Assembly (NCBI GenBank): GCA_018711775.1
Contig: DVHV01000193.1
Coordinates: 1 to 20,689, forward strand
Origin: Candidatus Onthocola stercoravium
Lineage (GTDB): Bacteria > Bacillota_I > Bacilli_A > RF39 > UBA660
Length of the DNA stretch: 20,689 bases
Reading direction: 5' to 3'
Shown: one piece after another, positions 13,632 through 19,956 of the stretch
Layout of the letters: each line of letters opens with the position of its first letter
Numbering within the stretch: the first letter of the stretch is position 1
Notes under the pieces: generated by a model
What the model was told of the DNA's origin: nothing
Databases searched by the model: none
The model's input: only the letters and a program-made list of their open reading frames with translations
Position numbers and translations under genes: made by a program

Positions 13632-16214
13632 TTATTCTAAACCTGTACTTGGTTTATTATTGTTACCGTTGCTTCCTCCAGAACTTGAATTGTTATCGTT
13701 ATCATCTGGGTCAACTATATCATCGACATTAGAGTCCATTCCAAGATTAACTTTTATTTCTAAGCCATCGCTCATATTGGCAGTAAATATTGAGTAAGCG
13801 GATTTAATGACATAAGTAACGGTTCCTGTATCAGTTGTAGTGAAACTTGTTGATGTCCCATCTGTTCTTCCTATAAATGTTAAATTACCGTTAGTTTCTT
13901 GTTTGTAAATGTTATATCCAAGACTTCCAATATAGGAATTATTATAGCTTAAACGTTGCTCATAATATTTACTTGCGTAATTCTCATAGTATTTATTGAA
14001 ATAGTTTTGTAAATAGTTTGTGTCAATTGCATCTGGAGTTTTTATAGCGTCCCAAGATAATCTTAGTGTTGTTCCATCGAAAGTGTAATCACCATTAGTT
14101 GGAGCATCTAATTTAGAAAATCTTGTTGATACATCAGTTGGTTCTGTACCTTCTTTAAATACTTCTGTTGTTCTTAAATCTTCTGGAGTATATTCACTAG
14201 CTAGTTGAGTAGGGAATGTTTCCTTTTCTATTTCAACAGTTACAATTCCACTTGGAACTTCAAATTTTTGATTTTTAGAGTATACTCTTGAACCTACTGC
14301 TTTCATGACACCAGCCCGAACTCTATTACCAACGGATACTGTTAAGTAATTTTCAGAAGTGGTTCGGTCATAACCAATCCACAAGGCTATTGCATATTCA
14401 GGAGAATAGGTTACGTTCCATGCATCACGAGTTGCTGATGTTGGAATGCCAGCAGCTTCAGCTGCATCACGGTCAACATTGCTTGTACCAGATTTAGCAG
14501 CGATGGTTGTACCACTTACTGATATGCCTCCGGCACCATTTTCAGCAGCAGAAACTAAGATATCAGTTATAAGGTAAGCAGTTTCTTCGCTCATTACTCG
14601 TTCTTTTTCATATTTGTATTCATAAACTTCACCAGATTCTACAATGGTAGCTTTAGTAAATGAATAAGGTTCAATATAATATCCACCGCGACCAAATGTA
14701 GCATAGGCGGCGCTCATTTCAATTGGGCTAATGCCTTCAAAACCACCAATAGAAGCAGATTCGTAAAGGTTATCACCAAAGTCAATGCCTAAGCTATGAA
14801 CAAAGTCGATAATATAATCAGGGTCTTCTTCATATACGGCTTGGAAGGCTTTAAGTGCTGGAATATTTATTGATTCTATCAATGCTGTTCGCATGGTGAT
14901 AAGTCCCATATATTTACCATCAGAGTTTTTAATAGGTGTTCCATCACTATATGTTGTTTCTTCATCTAAGAATAAAGTTGAAGGTGCACCGTTTAAATAT
15001 TCGATATAAGGCCCATAGTCAAATAATGGTTTAGCGGTTGATCCTGGTTGTCTAGGCTCAACTGCTCGATTTAATCCTCGGGCAGTGTAATTTCTTCCAC
15101 CGGATAGGGCAACAATTGAACCATCGACGGTACTAGTTATTGCAATACCTTCTTGAATAGCTTCATTAGGAAATTCATACAATTCCCCGTTTTCTAATTG
15201 ATTTAAAACATTTTGAACATCAGGGTCGATTGTGGTAATTATTTTCATTGGATTATATCTTGGGTCAAGTCCGGTTCTATCAGTTACTTCTTCGGCAATG
15301 TAGTCAATTACAGCTTGATTTGAACCGTTGCTTGTTTCTCTAGTAGTTACTAAGGATTCAATTGGAATATCAAGTACAGCTTCTTTTTCTTTTTCTGTTA
15401 TGTAACCGTGATTAACCATAAGAGTTAAAACCGTTTTTTGACGATCTCTAACTCCTTCAGGATTAGTATAAGGATTTAATATATATGGATTTTGGAACAT
15501 TCCTGCCATAATACTAGCTTCCGCTAAAGTTAGGTCAGAAACGGATTTGCCAAAATAATATTGGCTTGCTTGTTCGACGCCATATATTCCGGTAGAATTG
15601 ATACTTGATGCTCCGGCGAACCACATTGTATTAACATAGAATTCAATAATTTCTTCTTTAGTATAATTGCTTTCTACTTTGAATACAGCCATATAAATAT
15701 CTGTAAATTTACGAATTATACCTTTAATACCAGTGCTTGTACTATCGGTATAAACTTGTTTTACAAGTTGCATGGTAATAGTTGATGCTCCACCAGCAGC
15801 ATCATTACCTAGTAGTTGACCAAATGATGCTTTAATGAAACGAGCGACATCCATTCCTTTATGTTGGAAAAATCTAGAATCTTCGGTAGCAACAATTGCA
15901 TCTACCAGTACTTGAGGTAATTCATCGTAAGTAACTAAAACACGATCTTCTGCTCCTAATCTGGCAAGCTCAGTTACGCCATCATTGTAATATAGAACGC
16001 TTGATTCTTTAGAATATAATTTGTCACGATCAAAATCTGGTGATGTAATTATTATATATAGGGCGAAAACTAAAACAATTGAAATAACTGCAATACCACA
16101 AATAAGTAATCCCGATAAAACAATTGATTTTACGTTTGTTTTTTTGTTGGGGTCTTTAGTTTTAGTTTCTTTCTTCTTTTTAATTTTTATTTTACCTAAT
16201 TTTATTTTTTTCAT
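13632..16214 (-). CDS. ponA: class A penicillin-binding protein (PBP1A type)
   Basis: Bifunctional peptidoglycan glycosyltransferase and transpeptidase, 860 aa. A Lys-rich cytoplasmic tail and membrane helix (about 29-57) lead to the GT51 domain, with ATEDSRFFQHKG (catalytic Glu111), GGASTITMQLVKQ, and MAGMFQNPYILNPY. The transpeptidase has Ser392 in GSTAKP, SIN (448-450) and KSGTS (574-578). The C-terminal part (about 700-825) is FN3-like, interrupted by a Tyr/Asn-rich insert (about 730-765), and ends in an Asp/Ser/Gly/Asn-rich tail. GGAGG before the ATG lies in recU; the genes are 1 nt apart. The recU-ponA pair is the conserved Firmicutes arrangement. Confidence 0.95.
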   Translation of the reverse strand: MKKIKLGKIKIKKKKETKTKDPNKKTNVKSIVLSGLLICGIAVISIVLVFALYIIITSPDFDRDKLYSKESSVLYYNDGVTELARLGAEDRVLVTYDELPQVLVDAIVATEDSRFFQHKGMDVARFIKASFGQLLGNDAAGGASTITMQLVKQVYTDSTSTGIKGIIRKFTDIYMAVFKVESNYTKEEIIEFYVNTMWFAGASSINSTGIYGVEQASQYYFGKSVSDLTLAEASIMAGMFQNPYILNPYTNPEGVRDRQKTVLTLMVNHGYITEKEKEAVLDIPIESLVTTRETSNGSNQAVIDYIAEEVTDRTGLDPRYNPMKIITTIDPDVQNVLNQLENGELYEFPNEAIQEGIAITSTVDGSIVALSGGRNYTARGLNRAVEPRQPGSTAKPLFDYGPYIEYLNGAPSTLFLDEETTYSDGTPIKNSDGKYMGLITMRTALIESINIPALKAFQAVYEEDPDYIIDFVHSLGIDFGDNLYESASIGGFEGISPIEMSAAYATFGRGGYYIEPYSFTKATIVESGEVYEYKYEKERVMSEETAYLITDILVSAAENGAGGISVSGTTIAAKSGTSNVDRDAAEAAGIPTSATRDAWNVTYSPEYAIALWIGYDRTTSENYLTVSVGNRVRAGVMKAVGSRVYSKNQKFEVPSGIVTVEIEKETFPTQLASEYTPEDLRTTEVFKEGTEPTDVSTRFSKLDAPTNGDYTFDGTTLRLSWDAIKTPDAIDTNYLQNYFNKYYENYASKYYEQRLSYNNSYIGSLGYNIYKQETNGNLTFIGRTDGTSTSFTTTDTGTVTYVIKSAYSIFTANMSDGLEIKVNLGMDSNVDDIVDPDDNDNNSSSGGSNGNNNKPSTGLE

Positions 16215-16215
16215 T

Positions 16216-16767
16216 TTATCCTCCGATTATTTTGTTTAGTACTGGTAAGTAATCTAAACCTTTTAAACTCAACTTTATTTCATATGCATTATTTTCTAAA
16301 AACTCATACGGAATACTTTTTCGTTCTTCAGTATCTAGAAAATTTAAAAATGTATTACCCATGAGTAGAAAATATTTATCATTCATTAAAATTATTAAAA
16401 AAACTATTCCTTTGTGTTTCAAAATGTTTCTAATGTGTTTTATTTGATGTTCATGAATATTGCTAATAGGAAAAGAAGTTTTATTTTGAGTAACTTTAGC
16501 ATCGAATTCAACATAATAGCCTTTATAAAGACCATTAAAGTCAAGGGTTGATGGTGTTTTATAAAAACCATCTTGAATTCTTTTCCCTTTGCTACCATAA
16601 GCCACTTTAGTAACTCCGATAGGAGTAGGCTTTTTATATATATATGCTATATCATTCTCAATATAATATTCATTGGCTTGTTCAATCAAATATTCTAAAT
16701 CCATTCCGCGATTACTATAATTAGTTATCTTAGTGGATCTTTTTTTAATGTTATTTGGATATAACAA
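16216..16767 (-). CDS. recU: Holliday junction resolvase RecU
   Basis: Cuts four-way DNA junctions in recombination and segregation. 183 aa from a TTG start at 16767; AAGGTGA is 7 nt upstream, and the N-terminal LYPNN matches RYPNG in known RecU starts. NRGMDLEYLIEQANEYYIEN opens the core. The active site is STLDFNGLYKGYYVEFDAKVT-like (about 73-93): Asp76, Asp89 at the usual Glu position, and Lys91. First gene of the recU-ponA operon. Confidence 0.92.
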   Translation of the reverse strand: MLYPNNIKKRSTKITNYSNRGMDLEYLIEQANEYYIENDIAYIYKKPTPIGVTKVAYGSKGKRIQDGFYKTPSTLDFNGLYKGYYVEFDAKVTQNKTSFPISNIHEHQIKHIRNILKHKGIVFLIILMNDKYFLLMGNTFLNFLDTEERKSIPYEFLENNAYEIKLSLKGLDYLPVLNKIIGG

Positions 16768-16784
16768 AATAAATCACCTTTATA

Positions 16785-16813
16785 ATTATATCATATTTGC
16801 GCTTTAGTGTGTA
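16785..16813 (-). promoter_or_regulatory. extended -10 promoter for recU-ponA
   Basis: Minus strand TGATATAAT (16793-16785) with TACACA (16813-16808) 17 bp upstream as a partial -35. Confidence 0.6.
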
Positions 16814-16826
16814 GGTTAGTATTATA

Positions 16827-16896
16827 CTTGACAGTTAAATAATGACAAGTGATTAAATATTTCTTGACTTTTTGAAATCTCTTGTCTTTTCTTGTC
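16827..16896. promoter_or_regulatory. cluster of CTTG(A/T)C hexamers
   Basis: The hexamer occurs at 16827-16832, 16863-16868, 16881-16886 and 16891-16896 on the plus strand, and as GACAAG at 16844-16849 on the minus strand: five in 70 bp of AT-rich intergenic DNA. It sits upstream of both recU (minus) and the small gene at 16949. No known binding-site match is recognised. Confidence 0.35.
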
Positions 16897-16948
16897 GAAA
16901 TTGATGAAATTAAATATTGTTTTTAGTAAAATGTAGTTGGTGAATATA

Positions 16949-17044
16949 ATGCGAGTAGAATATTTTATAAATGAAATGCTTAGAAAAGTAGATTTTGCAA
17001 TTATTAATACGTATTTAGTTAAGAATAAAAAAAAGAAAAAATGA
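16949..17044 (+). CDS. putative 31-aa small protein
   Basis: ATG with GGTGA five bases upstream, ending in TGA. The product, MRVEYFINEMLRKVDFAII followed by NTYLVKNKKKKK, has an amphipathic helix-like body and a run of five Lys at the C terminus. It lies in the recU-gpsB gap, 70 nt before gpsB. No convincing promoter was found just upstream. Family not recognised; the combination of ribosome site and charge pattern makes translation plausible. Confidence 0.4.
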   Translation: MRVEYFINEMLRKVDFAIINTYLVKNKKKKK

Positions 17045-17068
17045 CTTATTTTGGTAGTGGGACATATA

Positions 17069-17098
17069 TTGACAAAATACTCTAAAATAGTATATAAT
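17069..17098 (+). promoter_or_regulatory. sigma-A promoter for gpsB-rnpB
   Basis: TTGACA (17069-17074) and TATAAT (17093-17098), both perfect, with an 18-bp spacer. Confidence 0.75.
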
Positions 17099-17122
17099 TT
17101 TTATTGTTAGAAGGTGAATGTT

Positions 17123-17449
17123 TTGTATAGTGATAGATTATATTTGACTCCTCAAGAAATTTTAGAGAAAGAATTTAAAATTGATGCGAGAGGGTATCGA
17201 CCTCAAGAAGTCGATAAGTTTTTAGATATGGTCATTAGAGATTATACGGAATATTCTAATATTGTAAAGCATTTAGAAAAAAGTATTAAAGATTTAACTG
17301 ATGATAATATTAAACTTAAACAAGAAATTAGACGCTTGCAAGAAGTGGCAGCTAGTAATAGTGAAGCGCCATCTAGAAGTGCAAGTAATGTTGACCTTCT
17401 AAAAAGAATTAGTCAGTTAGAAAAAGTAGTATATGGAAATAATGAATAA
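17123..17449 (+). CDS. gpsB: cell-division coordinator GpsB (DivIVA family)
   Basis: Small membrane-associated coiled-coil protein that links class A PBPs to division and elongation. Start TTG at 17123 with AAGGTGA five bases before; the N terminus then aligns with known GpsB starts (LTPQEILEKEFKIDARGYRPQEVDKFLDMVI). A GTG at 17114 overlaps the ribosome site. A coiled coil (about 45-75), a Ser/Ala-rich linker and the trimerising end VDLLKRISQLEKVVYG complete it. 108 aa, normal length. It lies between recU-ponA, whose PBP product it would regulate, and rnpB. Its stop codon lies inside the rnpB P1 helix. Confidence 0.93.
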   Translation: MYSDRLYLTPQEILEKEFKIDARGYRPQEVDKFLDMVIRDYTEYSNIVKHLEKSIKDLTDDNIKLKQEIRRLQEVAASNSEAPSRSASNVDLLKRISQLEKVVYGNNE

Positions 17450-17796
17450 TTTTTAGGCAAATGCTGCATAAGTTAGTTATGTAGAGGAAAGTCCATGCTC
17501 ACACAATCTGTGATTGATTGTAGTGTTCGTGCCTAAGGAAACAATAACTTAGGGTAGCGTAAGCTAACGGCATCGAGGAGGCCTTAAATGGTTTTAGTAG
17601 ATATAAAGTGCCATAGAGACGAGTTGCTTTGGAAACGAAGCAAGTGGAACGCGGTAAACCCCACGAGTGAGAAACCCAAATTTTGGTAGGGGAGCTTTCA
17701 TGATGGAATCAAACAAAATGAGAGCCTATATATAGGAGATAAATATTTGCCACTTTACGTAAGTAGAGTACAGAACATGGCTTATTAAAAATTATT
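17445..17796 (+). ncRNA. rnpB: RNase P RNA, B type
   Basis: Catalytic RNA of tRNA 5' processing. Conserved blocks are GAGGAAAGTCCATGCTC (P4 side, near 17484), GTAGTGTTCGTGCCTA, AAGTGCCA, GTGGAACGCGGTAAACCCC, GAGAAACCCAAATTTTGG (near 17671), and AGAACATGGCTTAT at the 3' end. The layout follows the Bacillus-type RNA but is shorter. The P1 helix can be drawn from AATAATTTTTA (17445-17455) with TAAAAATTATT (17786-17796); the T-run after it could terminate transcription. gpsB-rnpB adjacency matches Bacillus. The mature 5' end may lie a few bases inside these limits. Confidence 0.93.
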
Positions 17797-17828
17797 TTTT
17801 TATTTTCATAAAAAAGGAGTGGAAAGTT

Positions 17829-18302
17829 TTGAACGAGATCGGTGAAGCCCTCAAGTACGCGAGAGAATCTTCGGGTGTTAGTTTGAATGAAGCCAGCAGA
17901 GACCTAGACATAAAACCAGAAATACTCGAGAATATTGAAGATGGAAGAACTGGAGCATTTAAAGACATATATGAATTAAAAGATTATATAGCAAGTTATG
18001 CTAAATATTTAGGTTTAGATGAAAAACAATTAATTGATGAATTTAATGAATATATGTTTGAATATACTTCAAAAATTCCTATTAAAGAGATAGAAAAGAC
18101 AATTGAGTTAAAAATTAAAGAAGAGAAAAAGGATGAAAAAGTAGTTTCTCCATATACAAAGGAGAAGAAAAAATATAATAACTGGGTATATGTCGTTGTT
18201 TATGTTGTTATATTTTTAATGATTATTGTGGCAATTTTTTGGTCAGTGAAACAAGTTACAATCAATAGAAGTGTAACAGATACAATAAGTTATAGAAGGT
18301 AG
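17829..18302 (+). CDS. rodZ: RodZ-like HTH membrane protein
   Basis: 157 aa. A cytoplasmic HTH_25 domain (about 1-70: IGEALKYARESSGVSLNEASRDLDI, ILENIEDG, YIASYAKYLGLDEKQLIDEF), a Lys/Glu-rich stretch, one membrane helix (about 122-143) and a very short outside tail, so it lacks the usual extracellular RodZ domain. RodZ links MreB to the elongation machinery. TTG start with AAGGAG upstream. The 5' third is far richer in G+C than the rest of the gene (see findings). It lies 7 nt from pgsA, like ymfM-pgsA in Bacillus. Confidence 0.82.
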   Translation: MNEIGEALKYARESSGVSLNEASRDLDIKPEILENIEDGRTGAFKDIYELKDYIASYAKYLGLDEKQLIDEFNEYMFEYTSKIPIKEIEKTIELKIKEEKKDEKVVSPYTKEKKKYNNWVYVVVYVVIFLMIIVAIFWSVKQVTINRSVTDTISYRR

Positions 18303-18309
18303 GTAGTAT

Positions 18310-18930
18310 ATGAAAAATATGAATTTGCCAAATAAGATTACAATTGTAAGAATTATTTTGTCGGTGCTTATTATAGTAATGATGTTAATTCCTTGGTATT
18401 CTTTAGGTGTTGAATGGCCGGTATATCAAGTTGGTAATGTGCAAGTAGATTTAAAATATATAATAGTTGGTATTTTATTTTTAGTTGCTTCGTTATCAGA
18501 TTTTCTAGATGGTTATTTGGCTCGTAAAAATAATCAAGTAACAGATTTTGGCAAAGTTGCAGATGCTATTGCTGATAAAATATTAGTTAATGGTTTATTA
18601 ATAGTTCTTGCATATGAAAGAATTATTTCAATAATTATTCCAGTAGTAATTATTACAAGAGATATTGTAGTTGATTCTTGTAAGATGATTTCTGGTAATC
18701 ATGGTAAAGTTGTAGCGGCATCAATTATGGGAAAGCTTAAGACTATTTGTATGATGTGTGGGGTAACATTGACATTATTTTATAATTTACCATTTGAACT
18801 TATTAATTTCCCACTTGCGGATTTATTCTTAATTGCTGCAACAATTTTATCTGTTGTATCAGGTTGTCAGTATTATTATAATTCTAGAGAATTTTTATTT
18901 CCAAAAGAAGAAAAAGTAGCTAAAAAATAG
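18310..18930 (+). CDS. pgsA: CDP-diacylglycerol-glycerol-3-phosphate 3-phosphatidyltransferase
   Basis: Makes phosphatidylglycerol phosphate, the first committed step of anionic phospholipid synthesis, in the membrane. 206 aa with about five hydrophobic segments. The CDP-alcohol phosphotransferase signature D-x2-DG-x2-AR-x8-G-x3-D-x3-D is complete in DFLDGYLARKNNQVTDFG and the KVADAIAD that follows. LPNKITIVRIILS is the standard N terminus. AGGTAGG precedes the ATG. Last gene before a terminator that uses its own 3' end. Confidence 0.95.
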   Translation: MKNMNLPNKITIVRIILSVLIIVMMLIPWYSLGVEWPVYQVGNVQVDLKYIIVGILFLVASLSDFLDGYLARKNNQVTDFGKVADAIADKILVNGLLIVLAYERIISIIIPVVIITRDIVVDSCKMISGNHGKVVAASIMGKLKTICMMCGVTLTLFYNLPFELINFPLADLFLIAATILSVVSGCQYYYNSREFLFPKEEKVAKK

Positions 18931-18941
18931 TTGCTTTTTTT
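18911..18941 (+). terminator. terminator overlapping the pgsA 3' end
   Basis: AAAAAGTAGC (18911-18920) pairs with GTTGCTTTTT (18930-18939) including two G-U pairs, followed by more T. The pgsA stop codon lies in the loop and right arm. Confidence 0.65.
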
Positions 18942-18955
18942 GTGCTTTATCCTAG

Positions 18956-18982
18956 ACACTTTTAAAAATTAGTCATAGGATA
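18956..18982 (+). promoter_or_regulatory. possible sigma-K-type promoter
   Basis: AC (18956-18957), 16 bp, CATAGGATA (18974-18982) fits the late mother-cell pattern AC-N16-CATANNNTA. No good sigma-A promoter is seen here. The start point would be only about 15 nt from the ATG at 19004, which is tight. Confidence 0.4.
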
Positions 18983-19003
18983 CACTAGAAAGGAATGAAG
19001 ATA

Positions 19004-19330
19004 ATGAATTATTATAATGAATCAAAGTCTTACGAATCAGAAACAAAAAAAAGTTATGATAAAACAAATATGCATACAGGAATGGATGGCGCTAGTTGTA
19101 ATTCTGGAATGATGATGGATATGCCTAGTTGTGGTTGTGGGATGATGCCTATTTATGAATGCCCTCAAGAAAGAGTGTGTCATAGATATATTTGTTATGA
19201 TGTGCCACATATTATGCCATGTAATACTAGAATAATTAACCATCATGTTTATAGACATACTTATAGACCAGAATATACTTATTGTGAAGAAAATGTATGT
19301 GAAAATGTATATGACCGTGGATGTTGTTAA
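19004..19330 (+). CDS. CotD-like Cys/His/Tyr-rich small protein (possible spore coat)
   Basis: 108 aa from ATG 19004; the ATG at 18995 directly abuts the AAAGGA ribosome site and so cannot use it. Composition is unusual: 10 Cys and many Met, His, Tyr and Arg. PSCGCGMMPIYECPQERVC is followed by HRYICYDVPHIMPCNTRI, then NHHVYRHTYRPEYTYCEENVC and a final GCC. The VPHIMPxNTxxxNHHVxxHxY order resembles CotD-type spore coat proteins. If correct, it implies sporulation, but the assignment is from composition and a short pattern. It is monocistronic, between two terminators. Confidence 0.6.
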   Translation: MNYYNESKSYESETKKSYDKTNMHTGMDGASCNSGMMMDMPSCGCGMMPIYECPQERVCHRYICYDVPHIMPCNTRIINHHVYRHTYRPEYTYCEENVCENVYDRGCC

Positions 19331-19351
19331 ATAATTTGTCATGTTTTTGTT

Positions 19352-19377
19352 GATGAGATTATTTCTCATCTTTTTTT
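19352..19377 (+). terminator. terminator after the CotD-like gene
   Basis: GATGAGA (19352-19358) pairs with TCTCATC (19364-19370) around TTATT, followed by seven T. Confidence 0.9.
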
Positions 19378-19404
19378 GAATTATTCTACTTTCTGTGATA
19401 TTAT
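19376..19404 (+). promoter_or_regulatory. sigma-A promoter for the gene at 19422
   Basis: TTGAAT (19376-19381), 17 bp, TATTAT (19399-19404). The start point near 19411 lies downstream of the in-frame ATA/ATG-like extension at 19395, so the gene starts at 19422. Confidence 0.65.
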
Positions 19405-19421
19405 TATGTCATGGAGGAAAT

Positions 19422-19853
19422 ATGGAAAAAATTACGGATATGGTTGAACTTAAAACTCGTTTGCTAGAAATGTTAGAAAATGGTATTGAAGTAGATAATG
19501 GGGAATATCGTAAGATGGACTTTTTGGATTACTATGAACTTACTGATATTAATCCTAGAAATATTTATCAAGAAATATCGTCATGTGTTAGTTTGACACC
19601 ACATGAAAGACAAGTACTTGTAACATTTGCTAAAAGAAGTTCTAGTTTAGGAGCAAATTTAAGTAAGGAACAACTAGAAAATTTAGTGAAAAATGAAAAA
19701 TTAGTTATAAAGGGACAAGTTATAACCGATGAAATTAAACAAGAAGCGATAAGATATTTAGAAGAAAATAATCTGCCATTTAGATATATAGTTTATCAAA
19801 CTTATATCAGAAGGGTTGCTAATCAGATGGCGGAAGAAATGAAAAGGGATTAA
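19422..19853 (+). CDS. unrecognised helical cytoplasmic protein
   Basis: 143 aa from ATG 19422 with GGAGG nearby (19413-19417); an upstream start at 19395 would precede the transcript start. The protein is predominantly helical and charged, with no membrane segment, signal peptide or Cys pair: MVELKTRLLEMLENGIEVDN, DFLDYYELTDINPRNIYQE, LTPHERQVLVTFAKRSSS, ITDEIKQEAIRYLEENNLPF. The middle part could suggest a small helix-turn-helix or sigma-like fold, but nothing decisive is visible. Flanked by terminators, it is a single-gene transcript. I do not recognise the family. Confidence 0.75.
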   Translation: MEKITDMVELKTRLLEMLENGIEVDNGEYRKMDFLDYYELTDINPRNIYQEISSCVSLTPHERQVLVTFAKRSSSLGANLSKEQLENLVKNEKLVIKGQVITDEIKQEAIRYLEENNLPFRYIVYQTYIRRVANQMAEEMKRD

Positions 19854-19874
19854 AAGAAATTAAATCTCTTTTTT
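19842..19874 (+). terminator. terminator after the gene at 19422
   Basis: AAAAGGGATT (19842-19851) pairs with AATCTCTTTT (19863-19872) with one G-U pair, followed by TT. It overlaps the stop codon. Confidence 0.55.
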
Positions 19875-19904
19875 AGACATTTAAAAGATTTCAATTAATT
19901 ACCA

Positions 19905-19933
19905 TGGAAAACAAAATGATTTTATTATATAAT
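19905..19933 (+). promoter_or_regulatory. promoter for the final gene
   Basis: TGGAAA (19905-19910), 17 bp, perfect TATAAT (19928-19933). Confidence 0.5.
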
Positions 19934-19956
19934 ATTACATGATGAGGTGAAATATA

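Noticed and set aside
16021..16239. Plus-strand 72-aa hydrophobic reading frame
   Set aside because: It mirrors the membrane helix region of the PBP on the other strand and has no ribosome site.
19037..19369. Minus-strand 110-aa His/Thr/Ile-rich reading frame
   Set aside because: It is antisense to the CotD-like gene; its composition comes from that gene's His and Met codons.
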